Shown: positions 1 through 11,539 of the stretch, one piece after another
Numbering within the stretch: position 1 is the first letter of the stretch
How the letters are laid out: each line of letters starts with the position of its first letter
From: Varroa destructor
Taxonomy: Eukaryota > Arthropoda > Arachnida > Mesostigmata > Varroidae
Direction: 5' to 3'
Length of the DNA: 64,000 nucleotides
NCBI RefSeq assembly: GCF_002443255.2
Contig: NW_019211458.1
Location: 20,817,643-20,881,642 of the forward strand
The notes under the pieces: model-generated
Told to the model about the DNA's origin: nothing
Database searches by the model: none
The model's input: only the letters and a program-made list of their open reading frames with translations
Translations under genes and position numbers: made by a program

Positions 1-1098
1 ATATACGGTTTGATTGCAGCCCTGGTTGCTTCACCTGTCGTGCCTTGAAAAAGGTACCATTCACAAACATTGCCTTCTTCTTGCTCCACTTTATCTAAGG
101 TCATTTATTATTTTCTATCTAGAGCCAATGTTTAAATGAGGTTCCAAACACATCACTTGGGACGGTGTATGCTGCGCATATACTTCAAATGTCACTAAAA
201 ATAAACTTTTTTTTTGCCACTTCATATAATAGTATACATTTATTCAAGTTGTTTTGTCTCTGTTGTAAATGCAGGAAGTAACTTAGTCCGGCCATTGTAC
301 GGTGACTTGAATTTACTGCAAGGCTTTGTTTTATCGCACACTCGAAACCTTCACTCAAGGCACTGAATTCTATTTTCAACAGAATGTAGCATTTGCGCAC
401 AATTGTCATCATCGTTATGCGAGACTATATCTTGATGCGGACCTTTTACATGGATAGTCGGGACACAGAATCAGACGAAATTGATGAATCTATAACCCAC
501 CGATTGCAACATCGGCCGAAATATTCATAATTTCGGCCACATCCATCGGTTTCTGCGTTTTACGTGGGTTCTTTTACGACTTAACTAACCCAAGTTGGTT
601 ATTATCATTCAAGTTGTGCTCACATTTTCACTCAGCAAAAACTTACTGGGAACGTTCCAATTCGTCGCACAACTACTATACGTTTCGACATTTTCATAAA
701 ACGCCTCTTGCTTAATGGCGCGAATGTTAACTCATTGAAGTTAGAAGTCGAGAATTGGCAGGGCCGGGAAAGTCGTAACACGATTATCTTGCAATGATAA
801 TGCTCGTCCACGTGAGGACGTGAAAGATCGTCTTCCGCCTCAACAGAGAACTTCCTCTCACGAGGCTAAGATGTCGGGGTTGACTCGTTTAGTCTACCAT
901 TTATACATTTAAATCTATGAAAAATCTATGAGCTGAAAAACGGGTTTTGCAAATTGGGGAACCAAAATATGAATCTGGAAGAGCCGACAACTGTAGAGCA
1001 AGGGATTCCGTGAACTGCTTGACACACATCTTGATGACTGAGGTCTTGATCGAGGTTGAGGTTTTGTAAAAAAAAAATAGAAGATTTGCAAGTGTACT

Positions 1099-1123
1099 TT
1101 ATATATATATATATATATATATA
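1099..1123. repeat. (TA)n microsatellite
   Basis: Uninterrupted TA dinucleotide run of about 12 units. The flanks (TACTTT on the left, AAAAGTA on the right) are imperfectly inverted, so the tract could fold back on itself, less cleanly than the tracts at 2.2 kb and 47.6 kb. Confidence 0.9.
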
Positions 1124-2182
1124 ATAAAAGTATTTAAATTCGGACAAGTATAATCAGTTACTATCCTTGGTAAAAGAGTGAAGTAAATTTCTTCTAAAAC
1201 CTTTCAGTGGCGTCGTTCTGTTAAAAACTTGTCGCAAAAATCAGTTATTATCGGAAATTACTATTTACGAAAAACGGGTTAGAAACCTTCTTTTCGGTCC
1301 GAACTCTTGCTGGCAGCTTTTATGCGTCTTTCGAGTAATCCAAGAAAGAAAGCTGTCTAACAAACCAATCAGAAAATTTTCTATGAAGTTCAAATTTAAA
1401 AGACCCGAAAATGCTTTGTCCAATGGTCCAAAAATAGCATTTTGATTTATGTAAACTTTACATATAGATATTAATAGCGATTAATAGATCATTTTGAAGA
1501 GCAAAGGAATCATTGCCAATTGGATTGTCGAGGTAAGTTCGAACGGGTAAACTTTTCAAGATAACTTTCGAACTTTTGGTACGCTATCGACCCAAAATCC
1601 AATCCCATCCAATTTTTTTGTACGTATAGTATTCGAATAACACTTTATGAAGTTTACACCCATCAATATCGCCTAGTGGACGACTACTACGAAAAATTAT
1701 TAGCGGAATAACGTAATAGTTGTCAGTGTTTAAGTCACGAAAAGCAGCTATATAATCGCAATGGATAATCATTACAGAAAATAACCTTGACCAACAGATA
1801 TTACATTTCTAGCACCTACAAAACAGAGTGTGCTTGAATTATTAACCCTTGTATAGATGTAGCCTTGAAAGTAACTCATAAGAACCGGTTTAGGTTTAGA
1901 CGCCCCAGCCTATATATACTGTATTATATAGAATAATAATCTGCCAAATGCCGAAACTTCACTGTCATTATTAAAAATGATGAAAAACACAAAGTCATGA
2001 GCCTTGAAGTGCGGAATAAATGGTTGCTCATAAATAATTAAACACGGTCGTTAAGGGTGTCTCTCTCGTCAGATACAAATGTATATAAGTATGTACGATA
2101 ACCAAGTTCCCATATCATCAATCTACCGGTGACCATCTGGATTCGATTACATCGCTTGGTTGGACTTGTCATGTCTTCGAGT

Positions 2183-2193
2183 GTTCACCTCTA

Positions 2194-2235
<42 letters not shown>

Positions 2236-2241
2236 GTGAAC
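2183..2241. repeat. (TA)n tract flanked by perfect 11-bp inverted arms
   Basis: The left arm GTTCACCTCTA (2183-2193) and right arm TAGAGGTGAAC (2231-2241) are exact reverse complements. Between them is an AT dinucleotide run of about 35 bases, preceded by CC. The whole unit can form a cruciform or long hairpin, resembling a palindromic AT-rich repeat. The sequence shows no transposon genes or obvious target-site duplication. Confidence 0.9.
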
Positions 2242-5200
2242 CTGCGTCGTAGTGTTTCAATAGGAAAAAGACAAAGCACTTTGCTTTTTTAAAATCTTTA
2301 CCGTACATTAAAGCAAACTCTATTTGTCCATCAAACGTTCGTCATCAATTCGAATTGTTACGTATATCGGCGTCAGCTCCATACATGTAAGACTAGTTGA
2401 AAGAGTAGACATGTGTTTTATTCCCAATAAGGTCCAACCGAGGTGGTGCTGATACGTATGTGCTTAATGAAAGAATGATATTCTGGTGGCGTTGTTTGTT
2501 ATCGGGGTCACTCAATTTGTTTATGTCCGGCATGTCCCAAGCCGCTGTCCAATGCACGAATAACTGGAAAGTACGTGATCGTTTGCACGGAGTTACAGGG
2601 GGAGAAGGGATTGTTGTTACCGATGCTATTACTGGCGTTCTACTTCAGCAACGATGTAACTTGTCAACTAGTGTGCCTCGTGGCCTGAAGTACTGGCATT
2701 AAAAAGTTACGAGAATTCATTAATATCGGTGATACGGAACAATAGGAGTTTCTGACTTACAATACTAGAAACAATGGCACCAACAACAACGATAACAATA
2801 ATAACATATGATAAGTAGATGAAGTAGAGGCGATGGATCGAATCATATAATGCTTGACTGAGTCACAATGATTGTCAAATCATCATTTATTTAGATACGG
2901 CCCTCAACAATAATTCTCTTCAACTTCACGTCGTTTCTAATCGGCCAATGTTTTTCAAGATACCGTGATAACCAGGATGAGCTATCGACGACGCGGTAAG
3001 CTCAGTTGGAGGCGTTTCTACTTCTCATGTGTAAGATTCGCTAATCCAGATCGCCCAAGGTTAGACACATACTTTTTACCTTCATTCTCAGATAGCTTTA
3101 ACTTGTAAACGTCAGCCATTTGATCTAATAGTATGTAGAAACCACAGACGTCCCTTGGATGATGCAGAATTGAAGAGTTTATATTAAAGCTTGCTCCGCT
3201 CGATTTTATACCTTCATCTTTAAAATCAAAGGATTGACGCTGCGAGGACCATGCAGCAAAACACGATCTCGTTGCACCTACCGCAATAACAATACGGATT
3301 CCCTTATAGATATTCGCAATTTCATCACCGTTATCATTTCTATTGGTTGCCGTGGATCTAATGTCACCGAAGCTACTTCACCTTGCCAGTACCGCTTATC
3401 TGTTATTTCAAAAGTAAAGCCATCTCGGCAGTATCTGGCGTTTCAATCAATGCAATAGGTTCTATGTCCACTGGCTTTACCGACAGCTTATATAGAATCT
3501 GAGCTTTCTTATCTGGCCTTTTGTTAATTTCCTAGATGCCTGGTCCTCAAAATCACTTCATTGTAGCTGTTCAGACGCTGTCAGGATAATCCTTCCAGAA
3601 CCGATCAGTGTTTTTTCCACGACTCTATGATCACAATACATCATAGTCGATAAATCCGGACCCCAGCCTAACTTACAGAGTTGGTGGCGTGTAGCAATCG
3701 CAGGCAGCTCTAAACTAAAAACACATGCGGACTTAGATGGTCAAAGATGCAGACAGGTACTATCTTCCAATGGCGATATCTAGCAACGTTTTCTTTCTGT
3801 TGCTATCGTTATTACCTCAGCCGAATAAAGCGACGAAGATCGCAGCGATAAAGGCTTTCTTCATCTTCATCTTCGACACTGCAGCCTTGCCATAAGGATT
3901 ACGCTTATGGCTAATAAGCTGGCTATTGAAAAATGACTAATGTTTGAGGTGTAAATTTGCTATTATCAATTTGCTATCAGTAAGCTATTAATATGTTAAA
4001 TAGCGGTGTTACGTTAAGCAAAAGAAAAAAAATCGAGTAATATTTAAAAAACCGAATGAGCGGCTTATGCGTGCAAGGTCTACGTAGGACTAGTGGAGGG
4101 TCAGCAGGGCGGAAAAATGAACGAGACTGACTGATCCAGTCGCAGAGCATAAGGTGGTCAATGTTTTTCTATAGCATTTACTGATGCATGCATAAGATGG
4201 ATCAAGGAGACCTTTGGTCTGTGCGTCGTATTTCGGCTGAGCGACAACGCGTAACGGCGCGTATCAGCACCGATTTCTCACCAATAAAGCCCAATCAGGC
4301 ACCATGGACCATGATGACGATGATTCATTATGATTCTTAGGGACAAATGCGGTCCTCGAAAATGAAACTAGACATCGCGTTGATTGGCTATCGTCACACA
4401 ATATCAGTTTGAATTACTTACGAAACGAATTATCACTACCTGAAAATCACATGAAATCGTCGATGTGTCGGCGAGCCGTAGAAAGGGGAACGGATCAAGA
4501 AGATTAGGACCAGCTCGGTGTAACACCGTCAGTGACTGCGAAAAAATCTCAGGAAATCCAACGTGGAAGAAACGTGCCGAGAGCCAGCACGCCGTCCCAA
4601 CACCTGTTTAAGCATAGCTGTAGACGCTCGGAAAAATCTACTACTTCAGGTTGTTACAGTCTCGCGTTAGCAGAGGTTGATGATAGTATTCAATGACAAC
4701 TGCGCATGCTATCCATCAGAACTAACAACACAAGCCTGTGGAGTTGTTGAAAGCTACAGAGCATCACTTCATTGCCGAGATTTTACTGCATCGTTGGACG
4801 CCTGCCTGCGCCTCGATGTGTATAGGACAAAACAAAAACCACAAAGCTGTCAAACAGCAAACGATTGTGGCCTGCGACTGTGGAGTTTAATTCACGATTC
4901 GTAGCAATGTCACAGTGGTAACAGAAGATAGGGCAGAGTTTTGTCTGTCCGATGATTCGCACCATAGTTGAAAGCTGCGCCAAGAAGCACTATCTTTCGG
5001 GTAAACACTTTGAAAGAATAATCTTATCCCGATCTACGTTGATCTATGAAGTTCTGAATCTAAATTGCAAGGCGATCCTTTAGCGACTACGCTAAGCTTC
5101 ACTAGCGTCAACATTTGGTAATCGGCGTGGGAACCAAACGTTTTACCAGTGCTCGCTGTCTATGTATACGCGCATAGAGTGTGACGACACACTTATTGTA

Positions 5201-7145
5201 GAAGGGTATATTGTAGAGAAATATTGTAGAAGGAAGATGCTCTTGCTCTCGCCTAGCGGGTGAGTCTTCGCGTGCTCATCGAGCTATCCACCGTAATTTC
5301 CTACTTAACTAGTCGTCTTGTTTTCAAATCCAGTGTCATCGAGGTGGTCGACGTCCCAGTATATTGCATTACCGCCAATGGAAATTTTCCTGCGCTGTGC
5401 AAGCCTTGAAGCTTGTTTTAGATGCGTGGTACGAGTTAACTCTATAATGAAGCTTCGCAGACCCCTTTTGACAGTAACGTTTTCAAAAAAAAAATTAGCC
5501 CAACAAAAATGTCCACGCTTGCTTACGACAAATGTAGAGGCAAAGTAAATATCGTTATATTTGCGCTGGACCCATTGGTCCCCTGTGCTAATGCTGCCTA
5601 CTCAAAAAGTCGTCCGGGAGGGTATACGCAGTGTTCTTCCGGATGGGGAATAATGTTTCAATGAACAGTTTCAATGATAGAAACTGTCATGTATGCAAAA
5701 ACGTCAGTAAAATATCTATATTTTCCTTTATATTCATGATCGATTTTTTCGTTATCTCATGAACAGCATATGCAGATAAAAAAAAAAATAAAAAATGGCT
5801 TTTTTGTAGCAAGTTTCGACCAACCATTTTAAAGTTTGATAGCAGTCAATACTTGAAGCAGTATCTATTCGTGCGACATATATTATCATAGATAACGTCG
5901 GCATCTTTAGTTCAAAGAAAGCTGGATTACCCATCTATGACAAATGCAATCAGCATTCATAGTAAAATACGTGCATCTTGTTTTGCGTGTATTTTTCTAT
6001 TAAAACGTCTTAAAAACAATCCGTTTCACAAATTATTTTTAGAAAACAATTGCTGAATTTTAAAGGTGTATACAGAAAATGATCGGCAATCCAGTGAACT
6101 GATATCGCCCAAAGCCTTATTTTATTTCCTATCAAGTCTTAAGACCAGTTAAATCTCTTTATTGTGCTTTGTATCGTACAGAGTTGTTTATCCCAAACTA
6201 CCATGTTTAATTTACATTTCGGCGGAATCTTCGGAGCTGGCCCGTACTATACTTATCGTACACAGACTATAATAACAACACACAAGCTACTGCTAATGTG
6301 CAACAACAATTGCCTTAGACACCTAATCCTAGTCAAAAGGTTCTACTGATGATACAAACAAGGGCTCACGAGGTTCGCCAACGTACGCCAAGCGTATGTC
6401 TACTCAAACCTTGAGGACGCAGCGTACTGTAGACTCATCCGCTTCCGCCCAATGAAAACAGCCTATTACTTTCTGATCTAGTATAAAATCTATATAACGG
6501 TTCTGCAAGGGAATTACTCATCAATCCACATCTTCATGGCCGGCACTTCGCAATACAAATCACATATAAACTAGGACACAATCCAGAATACAATCAAACA
6601 AAGAGCGTACGTTCTGGTCCTAGCTTCTTGTGACTCTAAGAAGCAACCGTTAGGTGATAGAAAGTTAGTTGGATAGCCGAAGGAAGCACACTCCCCATCT
6701 TAATACATTAGTTGAACGCGGCGAGCATTTCCGCAAACGTTTGGGATTCAGTTAGTTTACTCTCGTACATAGTGGCATGCTATGTCAAGCGGATAACACC
6801 CTCATTTGACAGGATATAATCGGCCGTATTCGCACACAAGTTCCGTGTATGACACTTTTTATCAGCGTTACCCAGTGTAAGTGACCAAGAAGTAACCGCT
6901 TGTTGCGTAGCAAAAAAGAAAACACAGGTACCAATTCATGGCGGTCTTTTCAGCTCGAGTTTTTCTATACTTAAACAATGTGTGCTCTCCCTTTTGTCCT
7001 GCAGATAACGTTTGTCCTATTTAATAGCGCCATTATGGAAGATAATATATTCGATGCGAATGTTCCCAAACGGGCTAGTATCCTGTTAGTCGTTGGTGGG
7101 AGTTGTTTTTCATTGATTTTGGTGAACTACGATCGGTTCCTCTGT

Positions 7146-7282
7146 GTTTTGAGTTTTATGCTAGGCGTCCCATCAGACGGCTGGCTCCCAGCATGACACA
7201 CGATGTATCTACGCCCGGGTTCGAACCTACACATTCCAAATGCTAGTGGGCAAATACGTTACCCACAAAGCTATCACGGGCA
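7146..7282 (-). mobile_element. tRNA-derived SINE copy (minus strand)
   Basis: Read on the minus strand, this has a tRNA-like head containing GATAGCTTTGTGGG (A-box position) and GGTTCGAACCCGG (perfect B box), then a body with TGCTGGGAGCCAGCCGTCTG and CTGATGGGACGCC, ending near ATAAAACTC. The same blocks in the same order occur in the plus-strand copy at 20028-20204, so these are two members of one family. Flanks CGGTTCCTCTG and CGATTCCTACTG may be a decayed target-site duplication. It has no coding capacity and would depend on LINE machinery supplied elsewhere (family knowledge). Confidence 0.75.
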
Positions 7283-7447
7283 CCGATTCCTACTGCCCTA
7301 TTCGTTCACTGACTCCTCTACATTGAGTAAGCTCGTCATTGCTATTTCTGAAACCGAGTATGAATTCTTAGAATTGCAGACAGTGTTGCAAAGACCAAAG
7401 AGTATAATTTTTATTGTTGCTACTGGGATTGCCGTTGTTATTGTTCC

Positions 7448-7909
7448 ATGTATCCAATACGTTTATCGCTTACTGTCTTTTTGTTATTGGCTGTGCTAAA
7501 AACAAACGATGTGATGAAGTGTAACGGACAACAGATCAGCCATTATGCGCTGCAGATTATGTGTGTGTGTGTGTGTGTGCTGCTACTGATAATGCTGACT
7601 TTTTTGCTGGAGCAACCGTCATTATCAGCGTCAGCATCAGCACCGCCACTCTGTCCGTTCGGATGTCCACTTGCCCGCGTTTGCGTCAAAGACGACGACG
7701 CCTTGCGGCCCTCCAATGATCAGCGACGCAGCAGGGCTACAAGAGAAGCGGCGGCTGGAACAACTCCTGCAACAGTAACAGTAGGAGCATTAGTATTATG
7801 GCAGTTTGCGTCGTGGCTAATAGGAGCGGACATGAAAACGTTCATAGGCGGTGGTGCCAGATACGAGCTCAGCCAGCTGGGTATTCTTGAACGAGCGTTG
7901 TTGGTGTAA
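7448..7909 (+). CDS. Weak 153-codon ORF, possible small secreted/membrane protein
   Basis: I do not recognise this protein. It starts at an ATG in a weak context (T at -3). The first 17 residues are hydrophobic and signal-like (MYPIRLSLTVFLLLAVL). A (GT)n microsatellite encodes a CVCVCV run followed by a second hydrophobic stretch near residues 44-53, then a Ser/Ala/Pro-rich and Arg-rich tail with no known domain. An AATAAA lies at 7973-7978, 64 bases past the stop, where a polyadenylation signal could be. Against it: the microsatellite inside the frame, no splice context, a SINE just upstream, and a length only moderately above chance. Most likely a chance frame, but it is among the longer unexplained plus-strand ORFs. 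Confidence 0.18.
   Translation: MYPIRLSLTVFLLLAVLKTNDVMKCNGQQISHYALQIMCVCVCVLLLIMLTFLLEQPSLSASASAPPLCPFGCPLARVCVKDDDALRPSNDQRRSRATREAAAGTTPATVTVGALVLWQFASWLIGADMKTFIGGGARYELSQLGILERALLV
7559..7579. repeat. (GT)n microsatellite
   Basis: About ten GT units in a row, inside the weak ORF at 7448-7909, where it would encode alternating Cys and Val. Confidence 0.9.
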
Positions 7910-9439
7910 TATTGTAACTATTTCGCTGAAAAGTCTAATTTGCCTCGTGTTTCCCGCTTATCGAAACTACTCAATAAAATTTACTACCCAGAAGTCCTGA
8001 AGGGACGAGATTTTCTGATCCTCCTGTGGCCCTTTTGGTTACGTTTCTTCAGTCTCTCTCGAACAGATCTTGCCATTGTTATTACCGTATTTTCGTACGT
8101 ATAAACGATTTCTAGGTCCTGGCAGACATGTGCGCCGTCTCGGCGCAGGTCGTCTTCGAATAGTCATTCTTGTACCTTAAAACTGTCTCTTTCGAGCGGG
8201 TTCTAGTACTAGACTTACGCGCCTTTTTGGCCCTATCTATTTTTCATTCAATTCAATTATCTGCACCTTATTATAGTTTTTTGTTCTTTTGAAGTTTTTA
8301 GATTTATGCTCCCGGTAGCGCACGACCAGGCTGTTTTCTTTTCACATAACAATATAATCAATGCGATCCGGACGGATCTGATGCCCTCCTCTTAGTTTGG
8401 TCCTTGACTGATATGATTTTGTCTGCCGTATGCCTGCTTTTTGTGGCATCAAAAAATTTAGTCGACTTTACCCTCGACGCCAGTAAAAAGATACCGTCGC
8501 TTTTGGCCTGTTCTTACCGAATTCATTTTGCATGTTGCCTAGGATTTCTGGTCCCCCCACCCACTCGCTTATCGTGTAAGCAGTGCAACAAAAGTTGAAA
8601 TGTGTCAATAAATTGTGAAAGTTCTTATCCTAAATGAAACCTTTCTAGTAACAACGCCTTTTCATCGCTTTAGTCCCCCGCATTTCCAGAAACCCAAAAT
8701 ACTACTGAGTACGCTCGGCATGTATAAGTAGCCGAGTTCATCTAGTTCCATTGGTGTATTTACCGGTAATACACGAATTCTGTAGAGGACCTAGTTGACA
8801 TAGTCTTTAGCATTTGTTCGATTTGTCCTGCGGTGATTCGCTACAAGTCAGACTACTGGGTACGTCCATTATCATTTATCTCTTAATAATTCACCTACTT
8901 ATTGTCCAGGTATAATTTGTGGATGAATTTTCTCTTCCGTTATCGTCTTCTGCTCACAGAGACTTAGCTTGCGAACATATCCCCAGAAGCTAAAAACCAT
9001 TTCCTGGTTGGAAATCGTGTAGGATGTGGTCGTGCTGTTGTTTCCAGACTTCCTCTTTTCGCGTACCAATGCCTTTCGATTATGCCAGGCCAAGGCCACT
9101 TTCAGCGATTACATCAGGTGACACCATTGATTATTACGCGCGCCTTGAGCGCCTGTCCTACTCGTTCGGAGTAGTAAAACAGGTTTGAGTTCGTTTTCCA
9201 AACTGTTCTTCAAATTTCATCTTGTTAGGCGTAAAATCGTTCCTTTTATGGCTGCGTAATTTCCGAACTTAATGTTATCGTCCGCCATTGGCTAAATCGT
9301 ATGCCGATGTACTGCTGTCGTGGTTAGCGCCCACAGCAGCCGTACAAACCACAGCAGCTGTTCAATTTACCCAACCCTAACGTGTGGCTGTTTAACATGC
9401 TAATATATATTCTAGCACTGCCGTCTACTACCAATTACA
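7910..9439. other. Non-coding stretch
   Basis: No supported gene. The ORFs at 8404-8598 (plus) and 8899-9099 (minus) are short and show no domain. AATAAA hexamers near 7973 and 8609 are not tied to a convincing transcript. Confidence 0.55.
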
Positions 9440-10700
9440 ACTGCCGTCGGCACCTAAGTGTCGCTGCTGCTCTTCGTCTTCACCAGTCCCATTGGGCAGA
9501 GGGGCAAGTAAGCATCAGAATGTGAACGAAGTGTTAATGCTGCGGTGTCCTTGACGATGGATAGCGCCCGCGAGGGTTCGCGCACACACACAAACACACG
9601 AAGCTCTGGAACAGTAGCAGTTACCAGCGACGAGTACCTTTGGCTACGGCCGCCATCGCGATGAGGGCGGTCCGCTTTTGCCATTCAGGCCGCTTTCGCA
9701 TAGTTCCGCCACCCGTTTTAGGCAACAACCAGCGGCAGTAGCAGCCGAAGAAGCGCTAGCTATCAGCCATTGCTATTTGGGTTCATTCTTTTGCTCTAGC
9801 AGCCAGTCGCTATAATCCGTCGCTGCTGCTGCTGCTGCTGCTGCAGCAGCAATGAGTCAACGACGTAAAGACGTGCAGTTGCTCACGAACCAACGTCATC
9901 GGCGACACCAGCTGCCGCTCTTGCTGCCACCACGACTCCCCGTGCTGCAGCTGCTGATGTTGTTTTCAGCGACCGTTTTGCTAGCGACGACAGCAGGCGA
10001 GTCAGAAGCGTCGGTTGTTACTGCTGCAGCTGTTAGAGAAGCAGTATAGCAGCGGCGCATTGATAAACGCACGAGGCAGGCGTTACGTTCTAGCGATACT
10101 GGTTGGGCTAATCGCTGCTATTTCTATCGCTACGGTGACATCCTTTTGCTTTTCGACGCCTTCTACTGGTGGATATGTCGAAAACGACGAAACTGCTGAA
10201 GAACATGAAGTCAGCATCGGCAGCGTCGTCAGCAGCAGCAGTTGCAAAGACAGAATTATGATAGAGGGGAGCTGACTAGTCGTTGATTGTTGGTGGTCGC
10301 TGGTTAGTCGCAGCCGCCTGGAGACGGGTATGGGGCAAGAGAAGGTGGTAAAAGAGGCAAGAAGGTGTCTGACTGCCACCCGCAAACGCAACGGCGGCAG
10401 GTAGCGGTAACTGTGCGATCGGCGTTACCACTGAACGCACAACAAGAAGCGACGGAGTTCGCCCGCGCACATAATTACTTAGGTGATTACCACACAGCGA
10501 CAGCGACGGGCGCATTTCGAGTTCAGAGGGGGCTGCAATGGCTAACGATACGTACAGGTCACTTGAGCTAGCCATTATCCTCGTCGCTATGATCGTTCTG
10601 TAGCCGTTTGGCTGATTCGTGGCTTTCTGTATTGGTGCGGCGCGGTAGTAAATTTAATTGATCGCTGCATATTTGTGCCTATGTGGGACTGTGGACGCGA
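9440..10700. other. GC-rich, CTG/CAG-rich patch with overlapping leader-like ORFs
   Basis: This patch is visibly richer in G+C and in CTG/CAG, CGA and CGC triplets than its surroundings, and has open frames on both strands. The plus frame 9852-10049 (65 codons) has a basic start then a hydrophobic core (LPVLQLLMLFSATVLLATT) like a signal peptide. The overlapping plus frame 10015-10275 has no ATG and carries a transmembrane-like segment (VLAILVGLIAAISIATV). A GTAAGT donor-like site sits near 10698. It could be the first exon and promoter of a gene continuing elsewhere, but no following exon was found, and Leu/Ala-rich frames arise easily from CTG repeats. Confidence 0.35.
9821..9851. repeat. 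(CTG)n followed by (CAG)n
   Basis: A CTG run of about seven units turns into CAG triplets, making a self-complementary GCTGCTGCAGCAGC core. It ends immediately before an ATG at 9852. Confidence 0.9.
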
Positions 10701-11439
10701 GTAAGTGCGATCGGGAGGGTAAACCAATCGCGTTGGTTTACTTACCGAGTTGTTAGCTCTAGTTGTTTCGCTGGCCTTTACTTACGCGCGTTATGCTGTT
10801 TTGTTGTTCTCTGAAAATGAGTCTGATCGCTTCGAATGCGCGGAATGCATTGGAGTCATAGTCTTCGGATAGAAAGAGGTGTTTTTTCGGCTTTACCTTG
10901 TACCTGTATCTCGTGTCGCGGCATCGCAGTTTGAACCAGAAATCACAAATCATAGGAAAAAACCGTCTATGGATTCAGCTTTTCTATGTTGACCCTTTCG
11001 TACAATCATGCTTATCAGACGATCTCGTGTCCTGTCCAAGACTAAGGACTAAATGTGCAACATCGCCAACCGTAGCAGCTAAGGCCACGTTCAAGAGTGG
11101 AATCGTCCGGTCCGACGTAAAGTGTCATGTGTTCAAAACTCTTTAGAGCGATCCGTATACTTCTACTCCAATAGCGTCATCGGAACAAATCGGTTGAACT
11201 CTCTCAGGATCCAGATATCGCATTGATTGTCCTGTAGCAGCTCTCCGGAAGGTCAGTAAGAAGCTCGGAGTAAACGGAAGAGACATAGTCTCTTGCCAGT
11301 AGGCAGCATTTGCTATTTATTGAACGAGTCGTTCACGTCGGAGCCGTACGTTTCAATCGCTTCGTTTCTATGATGCTTCTAGTTTCATTCTTGATTGTGT
11401 GATTAGCTTGCTCTACTCATATATATAGATGTATATATA

Positions 11440-11539
11440 NNNNNNNNNNNNNNNNNNNNNNNNNNNNNNNNNNNNNNNNNNNNNNNNNNNNNNNNNNNNN
11501 NNNNNNNNNNNNNNNNNNNNNNNNNNNNNNNNNNNNNNN
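11440..11539. other. Assembly gap of exactly 100 N
   Basis: One hundred undetermined bases flanked on both sides by TATATAGATG-type AT repeats. The round length suggests a placeholder of unknown true size, probably where a TA microsatellite blocked assembly. Confidence 0.98.

Larger units (their letters stand above)
1..7145. other. Gene-poor non-coding stretch, left end
   Basis: No reading frame here shows a recognisable domain, and all open frames are short (under about 80 codons), as expected by chance. Visible structure is limited to AT microsatellites near 1.1 kb and 2.2 kb, listed separately. It could be intergenic DNA or part of a long intron of a gene outside the window; the sequence does not decide this. 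Confidence 0.6.
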
